A stretch of DNA of 64,000 nucleotides from positions 3,906,001 through 3,970,000 of the forward strand of contig JANJXV010000013.1 in NCBI GenBank assembly GCA_024803745.1, read 5' to 3'. The translations under genes and the position numbers were made by a program. This DNA is from Megascapheus bottae (Eukaryota > Chordata > Mammalia > Rodentia > Geomyidae). This document shows, piece by piece, positions 1 through 12,352 of the stretch; the stretch's first letter is position 1, and each line of letters starts with the position of its first letter. Below the pieces are notes generated by a model that did not search any database, was not told the DNA's origin, and worked only from the letters and a program-made list of their open reading frames with translations.

Positions 1-157
1 TTGTTCTACCCTATAGGAGATTTCTTCACTATAGATTTATTGAATCTTTTTATTTCTTTTTTTTAAGGAGGAAACATCTTTACTAAAAATTATCTGAGTA
101 TCATACTCCAAGAATATCTTACATATTAACAATCTTATATATCAATAAGAAAATAGA

Positions 158-368
158 CGTTATCTGATATATTGAATTTATTTGTATTTGGATATTTGAA
201 ATTTGATAGGGAAGGGGGGAAAACCAAGACGGGTGGGGGGTGTGGGGGGGGAGGGAAATGGGTACCAAGACATGTGAAAGGGTATCAATGTATGTGAATT
301 AATGCACTTTCTATCTGGCAAATATCATGTAACCCTTTTACTAATTACAATAAAAAAATTAAAAAAAA
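158..368 (+). mobile_element. L1 3' end, 5'-truncated, with target-site duplication
   Basis: A 211-base L1 3' UTR ending in a poly(A) tract, including a long G-rich polypurine tract. It is flanked by the 11-base direct repeat AAGAAAATAGA at 147-157 and 369-379. It is one of only two clear young L1 3' ends in the sense direction of the host gene. Confidence 0.88.
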
Positions 369-379
369 AAGAAAATAGA

Positions 380-1051
380 TGAGTATTATCTCAAGACCAG
401 AGACAGAAAAGATATAATTAATGTCACTATTAGCATATAGCTTAAAATTCTATTATGCAATGTGTACAATGTGTTAATGTCAGAATTGCTAAAATATAAA
501 ATATAATTTATATTAATCTTTTTATTTCTGACTCAAATTTTTGATGATGTTTTATTCTCTGAACTAAACTGATTATCTTTACTCATGAAATACTGTCTTA
601 TCTAGCACAAACTAATAATGATTGCATTTTGATATTTCCTTTTTCTCATTTTATATCTGCTTCATCTAAAGTATTATTATTAGCTTGATACTCTTTCAGA
701 AGCATTAATAAGATTTTGTGATCTTTGAGTTTTCTGCTCATATAAAAATTTGGGGCATTTCCACCTGGATAGAGGCTTTGAAAAGAACTTGTCAATCAGG
801 ACTTTATAACAAAGTGATTGGCTAACTTGTTTAAATGGCAAAATTCCAGTATCCACATGTTGCAATCTTTTCTTTGGAACTGGTCACCTTGTTTATAAGA
901 GGACACTTGAGCATTTTATTTGGGAGCTATGCCTGCCTGGTCTTTTTAGTTAAGTTAGGTAAGAAAGCAGTTGTAGTATAATATGTTTACTTAATTTCTA
1001 TGTTTCATCACATTATTGCTATTATCTTTGGCTGCATCCCCAAGTCAAAAA
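380..1051. other. Non-repetitive intron
   Basis: AT-rich, no recognised gene or repeat. The short antisense frame at 680-865 has no family resemblance. Confidence 0.5.
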
Positions 1052-1785
1052 CTTTTTTTTAATATTTTTTATTGTAATTAATAAAAGGGTTACATGATAT
1101 TTGCCAGATAGAAGGTGCATTAATTCACATACATTGATACCCTTTCACATGTCTTGGTCCCCAGTACCCTCCCCCCCAACCCCCATCTTGCTTTTTCCCC
1201 CTTCCCTATCCAATTTCAAACAACCAAATACAAATATATCCAATATATCAGATAACAAAGTGAGATATGATATAAGCAAGGGACAGCAAAAGAGATGAGA
1301 GATAACATAGTACATTAAGGACAACAATCATTCATTATATGGCTTTTGTTTCAATATCCTGGAGGTCCTTTCAATTAGCTTCATACTATATGGCTTTATG
1401 TATCAAGGTTTTGCTCTATTGCAAATCTCTGCTAGGAGAGCCCAAGGTTTCTACTGATTAGGACAAATGAGGGAAACCATTCAGCCTAAGTTCCTTTGAG
1501 TCTGGCTTACTTCACTTAATATGATTTTTTTCTAAGTCTTTCCATTTCCTAACAAATGGGTCGATGTCGTTTTTTTCTGACAGCAGCATAGAATTCCATT
1601 GTGTACAAATACCATATCTTGTTGATTCACTCATCAACTGGGGGACATCTAGGTTGGTTCCATATCTTTGCTATGGTGAATAATGCTGCAATGAACATTG
1701 TTGTGGTAGTGGATTTAGTATGCCCTAGTTTCTGGATGGTTGGGTAAATGCCAAGTAGTGGAATTGCTGGGTCATAGGGGAGCTA
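1052..1785 (-). mobile_element. L1 3' end (3' UTR plus end of ORF2), 5'-truncated
   Basis: It begins with a T-run (poly(A) on the minus strand), then a 3' UTR with the C-rich complement of the polypurine tract, then the end of ORF2 to about 1785. It closely resembles the copy at 62764-63586, sharing the variant 'tttcaattagcttcatac', so the two belong to one subfamily. Confidence 0.88.
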
Positions 1786-2207
1786 GGCTTGGGGAAGGAG
1801 TGAAGAAGACAGTTATGGACCTAACATTTCATGGATCATTTTTCAACAAGTCTCCTGTATTAGACAGATTTACCAGATATCTGGTATTTGAAATTCTTGA
1901 TCTTGTTTCCAGCTTATTCCATTTCTTCTTTAAGTCTTTTGGATCAGTTATTTTCTAGAGTCTTTTTGACTTACACCTTTTTTCTGTTGCCTCATTCCCA
2001 ATTCTTTTTGTTTGTAGAGAGTGGTATGTTTTGAAAATATCCTTACTAGCATCTGTTTTGCAAGAGAGTAAAACTAAATGGATCTTTATGCAATCTTTTT
2101 TTCTCTACTATGGAAGTGCCATTGATTTTTTTAAAGTATAGATTACAAACAGTTCAGATAATTTGAATTAGTCCAGTGGTAGTGATGGGACAATGTTTTC
2201 TTGACAA

Positions 2208-2401
2208 TTTTTTTTAAACTAGTCCTGGGCTTGGGCTCAAGGCCTGAGGACTGTCCTTGGACTTTCTCAAGGCTAGAACTCTACCACTTGAGCCTCAGCA
2301 CCAGTTCCAGCTTTTTCTATGTATGTGGTACCACGGAATTGAACCCAGGCCTTTGTGCATGCTAGGCAAGCACTCTACCACAAGGCCAAACTCCCGGCCC
2401 C
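2208..2401 (-). mobile_element. IDL-Geo SINE
   Basis: Read on the minus strand: ID-like monomer ('gcttgcctagcatgc' and B box), spacer ('ccacatacatag'), right monomer, then an A-tail. Full length, moderately diverged. Confidence 0.88.
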
Positions 2402-2727
2402 CTCAACAAACTTTTAAATTTCAATTGCATCAGCCTCTTGTTCACGTTCTTTAATTTTTTTCTAAAGTTTACATGAAACATTGCTGTTCTCATATTTTCC
2501 TCTCTCTTTATCTTGTGATATCCATGGTCCATTGCTTAAAATAGTCCCAGTTTATAAGCTTCACATTCAAGGCTGTCTGTAATCGATACTGATATTGAGA
2601 AAGACATCTATTTATATCGTTTACATGTCTGTTCCATTTGTTTCTCTAATAGAAACTTGTTTTAGTTAGTTTGGCTTCCTTCTTTCTCCTTATTTCATTT
2701 CTAATTCTGGATTATCAAACATTTACA

Positions 2728-2930
2728 AAGTAGGCATGGTAGGGCCTGCTTATGATCCCAGTTATTTAGATAGTAAAGGTGGAAAGATTCAGAGTTCAGT
2801 CAAGACAAAATTAGAAGACCCTATTTCAAAAACAAATGTGCAGCCAAAGATCTGCAGCATGGCAGAAGTAGTTGAGTGCTTACCTAGCATGTACTGTCCT
2901 GTTTTCAATCTCAGTATTACAAAAAGCAAA
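2728..2930 (+). mobile_element. Old B1 + ID-like dimer
   Basis: A diverged 7SL-like left half ('ggcatggtagggcctgcttatgatcccag') followed by an ID-like half ('gagtgcttacctagcatgta'). The right half is ID-type rather than the right monomer seen in the younger dimers. Confidence 0.6.
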
Positions 2931-3336
2931 ATCACATGTCATGTACCCAGATTTTCAAATCACAAACTGGAGAAATACCTTTGTCTTTATGTACTTGCAT
3001 TCAAATGAGAGACACATATTTACCAATGTTAAACTGAAATCGGTATATATACAGTAATACTATTCTTACAGAATAAAAGTGGGATCCCTTGGAAAGATAT
3101 TTCAATTTTTTTCAAGAAGGTAAGGAAGGTTTAGATAAATAATTAATGTTTGGTCTGAGATTCTAACATGTCTTGCAAACTAAGAATTCCTTGAGCAAAT
3201 AGTCCTTCAAACTTGTGGGCTAGGTGAGCCACATGCAGAAGAGCTTGTTGCATTAGAGGAATTATAGGAATAATGAAGATGCAAAATGATGAGCAAGTCC
3301 CAGATGGAAGAGTTTTATAATTTAGAAATGTCACAT

Positions 3337-3512
3337 AGTGTAATCCTAGTTACTTAGGAGGCTGAGGTCTGAGGATTGTGATTCAAAGCTAGCCCAGGCA
3401 CTAATGACCGTGAGACTCTTATCTCCAATTAACCACTGGAAGTGGTGCTGTGGCTCAGCGCCCAGACCCAGAATCCAAGCCCCACGACCCACTCCACCCC
3501 CCCAAAAAAAAT
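3337..3512 (+). mobile_element. B1/tRNA-like dimeric SINE with deletion
   Basis: 7SL-derived left half ('gtaatcctagttacttaggaggctgag'), then a right half missing its middle, then an A-rich tail. Confidence 0.82.
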
Positions 3513-3624
3513 CCCATAGTAACACTGGGAAGGAGAGACTGGAAAAGCATTCCTTCCCGTCAATTTGTCACAATTACAAACTTTCCTGAAATGTTCATTT
3601 TTCCCCACCCATAATATGTCTATT

Positions 3625-3628
<4 letters not shown>

Positions 3629-3666
<38 letters not shown>
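3629..3666. repeat. (TA)n microsatellite
   Basis: About 19 uninterrupted TA units touching the tail end of an IDL-Geo. Confidence 0.95.
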
Positions 3667-3668
<2 letters not shown>

Positions 3669-3849
3669 CCAGTTCTGGGCTCGAGCTCAGAGCCTGAGCA
3701 CTGTCCTGGGGCTTCTCAAGGCTAGAGCGCTACTTCTTGAACCTCAACACCACTTCTGGCATTTTTCTATGTATGTGGTACCAAGGAATCGAACCGGGTC
3801 TTCATGCATGCTAGGCAAGCACTCTACCACTAGGCAAAATTCCTGGCCC
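3667..3849 (-). mobile_element. IDL-Geo SINE with (TA)n at its tail
   Basis: Complete dimer lying directly after a (TA)n run at 3629-3666, which sits where the A-tail should be. Confidence 0.88.
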
Positions 3850-4475
3850 TAATTATAAGCTTTTTAATGAAGTTTTAATCTCCTATTTCAGCATGTCATC
3901 TTTTTCTTTTTCCTTTGAGTTTTAAAAATGTAATTATACCGCGTTACACTAGATTATAGGTAATTGTAACTTGAGGCTATTTTCTTTGTTTCTGTGTGTA
4001 CTGCATCGTTTGTCTCTTTTCTTCAGAAAATGTGCAGGCTTCTAGAAGGCTGAGGATAGTGTGACCCCAGCTTTTTATCTGCTTTAAAAACATACTGACT
4101 AAATACATATGCAGTGAGTGAGCAGGGTTGTGATAGATTCTAGAAATGATAAATAAGAAAAACAAATTTTACATCTCCAAAATTAAGGCTGTTGGCTACA
4201 TTCTTATTAACTACAATCAGATTCTGACTTACACTTCCTGTATTCACAATTAGTATTATGCATTTCACTATGTTTTTACTAATGCAGTAGTTGAAGCACT
4301 GGTGAATGTAGACATTCACTAAATGTTGCCTTTTTCTTGGAGGCATCATTTTAGTTGGTTGTATTTTTACTTTGAATTTTTGGGTATAAAAATTGAAAAC
4401 AAATATAAGCATATATGCCCCACTTATTTAAGAGCCAAAGAATCATAATATTTTAACCATTTTAGACTTCTTTTT

Positions 4476-4666
4476 TTTTTGCCAGTCCTGGGCTTGAGCT
4501 CAGGGCCTGAGCACTGTCCTTGGACTTTCTCAAGGCTAGAGCTCTTCCACTTGAGCCTTAGCACCACTTCTGGCTTTTTTCTCTATATGGGGTACCAAGG
4601 AATCGAACCTGGGTCCTCGTGCATGCTAGGCAAGCACTTTAACCACTAGGCAAAACTCCCGGCCCC
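4476..4666 (-). mobile_element. IDL-Geo SINE with target duplication
   Basis: Complete dimer. TAGACTTCTTTTT occurs at 4463-4475 and 4667-4679. Confidence 0.92.
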
Positions 4667-5281
4667 TAGACTTCTTTTTATACTGATTTCAACTTACAGC
4701 AACGATGATATATCTTCATTTAATTGTAAATATAGGAAAACTAAATAGAAATTAGAAATGAGTTGTATGATAGAAGTAAAGTCATTAAGTCCTATGTGCA
4801 GTAGCTAGCCATAGGTTTTTTTATAGTTCTAAGACCAAAGTTGTCTTACTAGACCCATTTATCATTTTAACTTATGCAGAAATTAATAATTTATAGTGAA
4901 CATTTAACTTTTGACACATATTTTAGATGTTAGAGTAGATGTATACATTGTTTCAGTCAAGCTACATGAGTGAACTCTATACATTTGTGTGAACTCTATA
5001 ATGTTAACTTTTACTAAGTAGTTAGATATAGAAGAAAACAGAGTAAAATTCTATTCTTTCTCCGAGAATCAATTATAGACTGGTAATCATTTTTTGCTAA
5101 TATTGTTTGAATATTTGATGGATACCTTAATCTACTACAAGTCTGAAAGAAAGTGGATGGTTGTGGTGCTTGGCAAAATAAATATATCTGAGACTTCATT
5201 TAAACAGAAAAGGCTTGGTATGACTATGTGTACTTGTCACTCCAGGTATTGTAAGAAATAAAAATAAGAATCACAGACAAA

Positions 5282-5365
5282 ATGGCTGGCAGTGTAATAC
5301 AACCAATAGAACACGTGCCTAACAAGCTTACACTCCTGAGTTCAAACTCTAGTATGACTAAAAAA
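5282..5365 (+). mobile_element. Old ID-like element
   Basis: tRNA-like order: 'ggctggcagtgtaa..' then 'cgtgcctaacaagc' and B-box-like 'gagttcaaactc'. Diverged. Confidence 0.45.
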
Positions 5366-5672
5366 TAAAACATGGGGCAGATAGTGAAGAAATACATACA
5401 TTTACTCCTATTAAATGGATAAGAGGGAAACAAGAAAAAGGCAAGTATTTTTCCTAAAACAAGACTGCACTCATATAGATGTTAAAATATAAGGAATCAA
5501 AAAACAAAACAAAAACAAAACTACAGTTATGTTAGTGCCAGCTTAATACAGCGTCAACAACAGCTTTTAGTTGAAGCAAACTAAAAGTTTGGTAGATAAG
5601 TTAACATCCCTGGCCTCAAATGATCTCTCAAAATAATTGAGCTTAAAACAAAAACAAAAACAAAAACAAAAA

Positions 5673-5865
5673 CCCATGGCCATGTGCCAGTGGCTCACAC
5701 CTGTAATCCTAGCTAATCAGGAGGCTGAGATCTGAGGTTCAAGGTTTATAACTGGGCCAGGCACGAAAGTGGTGCTGTGGCTCAATTGGTAGAGTGATAA
5801 GCCTTGAGCTGAAGAGCTCAGGGACAGTGCCCAGGCTCAGAGTTCAAGTTCCACAGTTGACAAAA
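5673..5865 (+). mobile_element. B1/tRNA-like dimeric SINE
   Basis: Left half 'tgccagtggctcacacctgtaatcc', right half 'ggtgctgtggctcaattggtagag' with 'gagttcaagtt' B box, then an A-rich tail. A (CAAAAA)n run precedes it (5646-5672). Confidence 0.88.
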
Positions 5866-5984
5866 CAAAAACGCCACAAAAGTTGAGCTAACAGCTTTTC
5901 AGATCAATAAATTCTCGAGTGAAGCAACTTAACAAATGACCACAAAATCTTCCTAAAAAGTCTCACATACTTTCCCGACTGTAC

Positions 5985-6062
5985 TAGCTTTGGACTGTGA
6001 CCATTAGATCTCAGACCTTTGTGTAGCTAGGATCACAGTCATGAGTCATTGCCTGGCTGCAC
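5985..6062 (-). mobile_element. B1-type left-monomer fragment
   Basis: 'agatctcagacctttgtgtagctaggatcacagtcatgag' is the complement of the 7SL-derived half only. Confidence 0.6.
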
Positions 6063-6069
6063 TGTATAT

Positions 6070-7360
6070 TGAATTTTAAAAGAAAAGGATTTCATTTGAT
6101 AGCTCCATTATTATATAGTTAAGCATATTTACCCATTTTATTACTCTGTCATATTCCCCCTCAAATCCACATTGTTTTCTTTTATAGTCTCATTGTGTTT
6201 CCTTATGACTATTTCAAACACACATGCAATATACTGTGTTCATAATTTCCCACTATCATTATCATCTTTTTTTCCCTTTCCCCTTTTTACTAGTTCTACT
6301 CTGGGTCATATCATTTTTATGCCTTTTGTTGGTTACAGATAATACATATGAGAGAAAACATGAAATTTTTGTCTTTCTGAATCTTAATTTGCATCACATT
6401 CCAGTTCAATCATTTTCCTACAATTGAGGTAATTCTATTAGTATTACGTGTGTAATATGCCACATTTTCTTTATCCATTAATTTGTTTAACATGTAGGCT
6501 GCTATATAACTTGGCTATTTTGATAAATGCTACAATAAATATAGGTGTACAGGTGACTGTGTGCTGGCTTGTATTCCTTCATTTATATACACAGGAGTGG
6601 TACAAGAGGATCATAAAATAATTCAATTTTTAGTTTTTATTTGAGGAGCCTCTATACTCCATAATGGTTTCACTAATTTACAATGTATAAAGGTTCTTTT
6701 CCTTTTCTGCAACACCTCCTTGCCAATATCTGTTATTTTTGAGTTTCTAATGATAGCCATTCTGATTAAAATAAGATGGAATTTCAGTGTCATTTTGATT
6801 TGCAGTAACTTTTTTTTTTTTTTTTTGCCAGTCCTGGGCTTGAGCTCAGGGCCTGAGCACTGTCCTTGGACTTTCTCAAGGCTAGAGCTCTACGACTTGA
6901 GTCTCAGCACCACTTCTGGCTTTTTTTTTTTTTTCTATGTATGTGGTACCGAGGAATCGAACCCGGGTCTTCGTGCATGCTAGGCCAGCACTTTAACCAC
7001 TAGGCCAGACTCCTGGCCTTGTAGTAACTTTTATTGCTGCTGATCTTGAAGAGCTATTTGTGTATTGGCCTTTGTGCTTCCTGTGAGAACTGTTTAGTTG
7101 ATTTATCTATTTATTAATTATATTATTTGTTGTATTTTTTTCTAATTTTTTGAGCTCCCTATTATTTTGGGTATTAATCCTTCAGATAAATAATGGCAAA
7201 GATTTTTCTGCCCTTCTGTTAGCTGTCACTTTTCAGTGGAATTTTTGCTATTGAGAAGGGCCTCTTTCATGTGTTGTTCGTAAGTATGTTAGTAAGATTC
7301 TTTGCATTCATTTTCGTCTAGAAAATTGATTTATAATTTCCTTTTTACTATGTCCTCTGC
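6070..7360 (-). mobile_element. Old L1 (ORF2 end and 3' UTR), split by a SINE
   Basis: Diverged antisense L1. The hallmark 'caacacctccttgccaat' and 'gatagccattctgatt' stretches of the ORF2 end lie near 6710-6770, and the sequence resumes at 7021 after an IDL-Geo insertion (6811-7019). The right part matches L1 text around the 'gagctccctattat' region. Limits are approximate. Confidence 0.75.
6811..7019 (-). mobile_element. IDL-Geo SINE inserted in the old L1
   Basis: Complete dimer with a long T-run. TGCAGTAACTTTT / TGTAGTAACTTTT flanks lie at 6801 and 7020. Confidence 0.92.
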
Positions 7361-7361
7361 T

Positions 7362-7364
<3 letters not shown>

Positions 7365-7404
<40 letters not shown>
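7365..7404. repeat. (TG)n microsatellite
   Basis: About 20 TG units, next to the old L1. Confidence 0.95.
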
Positions 7405-7406
<2 letters not shown>

Positions 7407-7944
7407 ATGGCTTGAACTCGGGGCTTCATGCACTTACTCATACCCTTACTTCTTTGTTCACAGTGGTGCTACTTGAGCTATTTCACTGGTAAGACATTTT
7501 GCTGGTTAGGATATTGAGTCTCTCAGACTCAATGGTTGAATGAATTTCAACCTTCTAATTTAATTTTCTTGTATAAATAAGATTATAAATGTGAATTGGC
7601 ACTCAGTCTTATCTGATTTTGGTGTCGGAGTATATAATACTGCCTCAACAGAGCAAGTTTCTATTCTGTGGGATAGGTTGAAGAGCATTGATGCTATTCT
7701 TTAAAGATCTGGTAAAACTAAGCAGTGAATACATGAAATCTTGACAGTTTCTTTGTTGGGAGATATTATTACCAGTTCTACTTCATTGTTCATTATTTTC
7801 TATTTATGTATATAGAAATTTATCCATTTAATCTAGATTTTCATTAGATGTGTCATAAGTGTAGGTTTTCAAAATATTCTCTAATGACCCTCCAAGTTCC
7901 ATTTGTATTTATTATTATTTTGTCTCCTTATCACTATTTTTAAA

Positions 7945-8164
7945 AATTTGGTTTGAACTCTGGGCCTGGGCACTGTCCCTGAGCTCTTCAGCTCAAAGCT
8001 ACAGTCCTACCCCTTGAGCCACAGCACCACTTCTGGTTTTCTGGTGGTTACTTGGCGGTCAGAGTCTTTTGTACTTTAGTGCCAGGCTGGCTTTGAACTG
8101 CAATCCTCAGATCTCAGCCTCCTGAGTAGCTAGGATTACAGGCTTGAGCCACCATGCCCAGCTT
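7945..8164 (-). mobile_element. B1/tRNA-like dimeric SINE
   Basis: Complete antisense dimer: 'gggcactgtccctgagctcttcagc' (right half) then 'cagatctcagcctcctgagtagc' (7SL half). Confidence 0.9.
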
Positions 8165-8346
8165 ATCATTAATTTTTTATTTTATTTATTTATTTTACTG
8201 ATTTGGGACTCTTATCTTTAATAGTCTTTATTTAATCCACCAGCAAAGTACCTTCCTCCTTACCTTAAAATATTTATATACAAAATTTCCTTTTTATTTT
8301 GCCAAATATTACTCTAAGCTGCCATCATTATTGTTTCCTATTTTCT

Positions 8347-9060
8347 TTTTTTCATATATTTTAATTATAATTAATAGGAGGGTTACATTATATTCACCAG
8401 ATAGATGGTGCATTACTTCACATACATTGATACCCTTTCTCCTGTCTTGGTCCCCATTTTCCTCCCCCACCCCCGCCCCTCATCTTGTTTTCCTCCCTTC
8501 CCTATCCGCCTTCAAATAACCAAAAGGCATATATACAATATATCAGTTAACCAAGAGAAATGCTGTAACAATATGAGATAACCAAGGGACAGCAAAAGAG
8601 ATGAGACATAATATAGTACATTAAGGACAACAATCACTCATTACATGGTTTTTGTTTCTGTGTCCTGGAGGTCCGTTAATTCAGTGTCATTCTATATGGC
8701 CTTATGAATCTACGTTTTGTTCTATTGTAAATCTCTGCTAGGAGAGCCCCAGTTTTCTACTGATTATGACAAATGAGGGAAACCATTGAGCCTATGTTCT
8801 TTTGAGTCTGGCTGACTTCACTTAATATGATTTTTTCCAAGTTTTTCCATTTCCTTACAAATGGGGAAATCTCATTCTTTCTGATGGCAGCATAGAATTT
8901 CATTGTGTATAAATACATCTTCTTGATCCAATCATCTACTGAGGGTCATCTGGGTTGGTTCCATATCTTTGCTATGGTAAATAGTGCTGCAATGAACATC
9001 GTTGTGCTAGTGGACTTAGTATGTCCTTGTTTCTGGACGATTGGGTAAATGCCAAGTAGT
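8347..9060 (-). mobile_element. 5'-truncated L1 with perfect 16-base target-site duplication
   Basis: L1 3' UTR and ORF2 end of about 714 bases, poly(A) as a T-run at the left end. TTGTTTCCTATTTTCT occurs at 8331-8346 and again at 9061-9076, giving exact insertion limits. Confidence 0.93.
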
Positions 9061-9244
9061 TTGTTTCCTATTTTCTATATAATAGCTCTAGGGGACCTTT
9101 CTCTACTTAGATTTTCCTACTGATTACCTTCTTACTGAAAGAAAATGGTAAGGCTTCCCAAAATGTGCCTCTCACATTATGTTTCCAGCATCCTGTGAAT
9201 ATTATGATTCACTTTCATTTATTCTTTTTGCAGCCTTATTTTCT

Positions 9245-9432
9245 TATTTTTGATAGTACCAAGTTTTGAACTCAGAGGCACTCCACCACTTTGAGCCATA
9301 TTTCCTCTCAGCCCTTTGGGTACTTTACTTATTTTTCAGGCAGGGTTACGCTTTTCTGTTTGTTTTTGGCCTAGGGCTGATCTCAAAACTCAGTTCAATA
9401 GTAAGGCTTCATATGTAGCTGTGATGACAGGT
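9245..9432 (-). mobile_element. Old SINE, probably B1/ID type
   Basis: A vague match to a dimeric SINE: 'accaagttttgaactcagaggcactccacc' then 'ctgatctcaaaactcagttcaatagtaaggc'. Strongly diverged. Confidence 0.35.
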
Positions 9433-11047
9433 CCTCAACACCATTGAGATGGTGCTTACTAACATTTTGCTTGGACTAACTTCACACTGCAATCTGTCTT
9501 GGTTTCTTCCTCTTTGTTGGGAAAACAGGTGTAAACAACCACATTATTTACTGCTTCTTGAGCATGAATAGTTCATTTCATCCCTCAGATGGTTTCGCTT
9601 CCTTTTTTTTTCCTGTGGAATACTTTTAACCTTAGGTAATAATTTGGCTTGCTTTAACCATTTCTCCTGGTGTCTATATAATTTTATAAAATTACTGATC
9701 ATTTGATATAAAATATCTCTTTACTTTTCTTCCCTTTGCCCAACATTCTCTTCAGAGCATTTACCACTACCTAAAAATAAATACATTACATATTTATTCA
9801 CATAATTTTGCATTTTGAACTTACATTAAAGTTCAGTTATTATTCCAACTATTTTGTTCATGGATATTCCTTATGCATCATAATAAACTTTCATTGAGTA
9901 AATAAATGCATCTTTTAAATTGTTAAGTCAGGATAAGATTGACATGAATTCAATAAACCTAGTTCTCTTAACTTTCAGGCTGTAGAAATTTAGACCAATC
10001 ATTTACTTTTTCTGAGCTTCAGTTTTATTTTCTGTGAATGTGGAAGCTCCTTTAATGAATTCTAGAGATGTTTCCATTCCTAAACAATGTCTATGATTCC
10101 TATACCATTTCTTTCTTTGGGCCTCCAGTTATTTCACAAATATTTCCCTTACAGAATGTACTGAAGTATCTGTGGGATGATGTTGAGGTGAGCAATCTGT
10201 GAGGTGGCACACGCTGATAATACATCTGTAATATATATGAGAAGTTCTTGGACTGTGATAGATGAATGTTTTCTACCTACATCTTACTCATGGGCTTTAT
10301 CTGATACAAAGGGAAACAAGGCACAATTGAATGTTCAACTATGATGCCATGTTTCATACAACTGCAATTGCTAATTGGACTTAATAGTGACTTCAAATTA
10401 TAACTGCTAAGAAATAAGATTTATGCTGTATTCGCCTCAGATTTTAGTGGCAAATAAGAGTCATCTGAAATACAATTTTTTTTGACTGTGCCTTCTTCAG
10501 AGAGAGTACAAATAAAACTAAACTGTGTCAAATGTATTATGTAATGCACAGTTAATATTATCTAATGCTATCTCTATGGATTATGTCTCAGTGACCTATC
10601 TTGAAAGATAGATTGCTTCTTCCTTAATCATTTCCAAGACACTCAAAAATTGTTTTGTTTCTCTTCCCTATGACACATTACAGATGATATTTTCATACAA
10701 TATGAACTTCATAGCTCAACACACATTGCTTAAATTGCATCAAAAGACTTTCTTCAAGATACAGAGGATAATATTTAAATGGATTGTGTGATGTAGCTCT
10801 AATAAAAACATTTACATATACTAAGAATCCCTGAATAACTTGAAAAGAATATTTGTGCTATTAAAAAGCAATAGAGAAAACCACAAAGAAGGAATCATCT
10901 ACCAGACTACTAAATAAAGTTAATGGCCCACAGGAATTAATTTTTCAGGTTCATGGTTAGGCTAAACTTTAATATAAAATGTTTTAGATTGTTTTGGAAG
11001 AGAAATGCCCATTGTATTTATTTATGCATTCACTTATTTATTTATTT
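9433..11047. other. Mostly non-repetitive intron
   Basis: AT-rich, no ORF of note. 9940-10050 has weak MIR-like text ('gaccaatcatttactttttctgagcttcag'). Confidence 0.5.
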
Positions 11048-11233
11048 ACCCGTCCTGGGCTTGAGCACAAGGCCTGAGCACTATCCTTGGACTTTCTAAA
11101 GGCTAAAGCTCTACCACTTGAGCTTCAGCACCACTTCCAGCTTTTTTCTATGTATGTGGCACCGAGGAATCAAACCCAGGTCTTTGTGCATGCTAGGCAA
11201 GGACTCTACCACTAGGCTAAACTCTCGGCCCCA
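11048..11233 (-). mobile_element. IDL-Geo SINE
   Basis: Complete dimer with a TTTA-type tail. AGAAATGCCCATT (about 11000) and AGAAGTGCCCATT (about 11235) are the likely target duplication. Confidence 0.88.
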
Positions 11234-11514
11234 GAAGTGCCCATTTTTGACATTATTTAGAAAAATGAAAAAAAATTAAAGAATTTCTTGAATGTTTTTC
11301 ACTATTTTTAAGGTTAAAAACCTCTGTGGTTTGGGAGATTTAGTAATATATTATGTAGTTATATTTTGGTTAAAAGGAGTTGTTTAGAAGTATACTATTC
11401 TAACATAGATGTGTATAAAAAGATGTAGGTCATTTAGGTACAGTCATTGAAAAGTACAGTCATATTTAAAGTCTCCTAACAGTCATTTGGTGTTTTTAAA
11501 GTTGTTTTCAATTT

Positions 11515-11720
11515 TTATGTTTGTTCAACTTTTTCATTAGCTTCAGTTAATTGTACAGGGGTTTTTATTTTGACGTGTCCATACATGCATATAATGTACA
11601 TTAATCAGACATATCCTATCCTCTCTTTTCCTTCATCCCCAGTCTCAGCAAGCTTCATAGTTCCATTGTATACATGCACATAAATATTTTTAGTATATTA
11701 ATCTTCCTTTGCCCTCCCAG
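11515..11720 (-). mobile_element. Old L1 3'-UTR fragment
   Basis: The 'ttgtacaggggtttttattttgac' type L1 3'-UTR text, followed by 'catccccagtctc' and C/T-rich sequence, is typical of older mammalian L1 3' ends. It is strongly diverged. Confidence 0.5.
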
Positions 11721-12091
11721 TAGTATTCAATGCATTTATGATCTCTTCTTATGTTGAAAATAACTTACTGTCATTTACAAAATAATGATGATTATGTTGT
11801 ATGGCTTCTATTAGTTAGTGATGACTTTATTTGTAGATGAAATAAACAAAGATAAATTGCTTATTTTAGCTTACGAATATATTCATTTAAGTAATGTGAT
11901 AAAAATTACTACCTTAAATTTATTGTCAGGAATCTTAACATCAACAGTGTATCTAATTAGCAGAAATGTTTAGAAGATTGTCAAGAGGTAAGGCTGACAG
12001 CGAGTGGAAGATAAAAGATATTTCTTGTTATGTGGCTTTCATGTTTTCTTATGGCCTTTCCTTACTTTTTGAATCATGAAATCTGCCTAAT

Positions 12092-12096
12092 CTATC

Positions 12097-12134
<38 letters not shown>

Positions 12135-12169
12135 CATCTATCTCTATCTATCTATCATCTATCTCTATC
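12092..12169. repeat. (TATC)n microsatellite
   Basis: Imperfect tetranucleotide run leading into an IDL-Geo tail. Confidence 0.93.
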
Positions 12170-12352
12170 TTGCCAGTTGCCAGTCCTGGGGCTTGATTCT
12201 CAGGGCTTTGGCTTTCTCAAGGCTATCACTACTATTGCTTGAGCCACAGTACCACTTCCAGCTTTTTCTGGGTATGTGGTACAGAGGAATTGAACCCAGG
12301 GCTTCATGCATGCTAGGTAAGCACTCTGTCACTAAGCCAAACCCTAGCCCCT
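12170..12352 (-). mobile_element. IDL-Geo SINE with a TATC-repeat tail
   Basis: The dimer has a small deletion in the right monomer. ATGAAATCTG / CTGAAATTAT-like flanks enclose both the SINE and the tetranucleotide run at 12092-12169. Confidence 0.82.
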
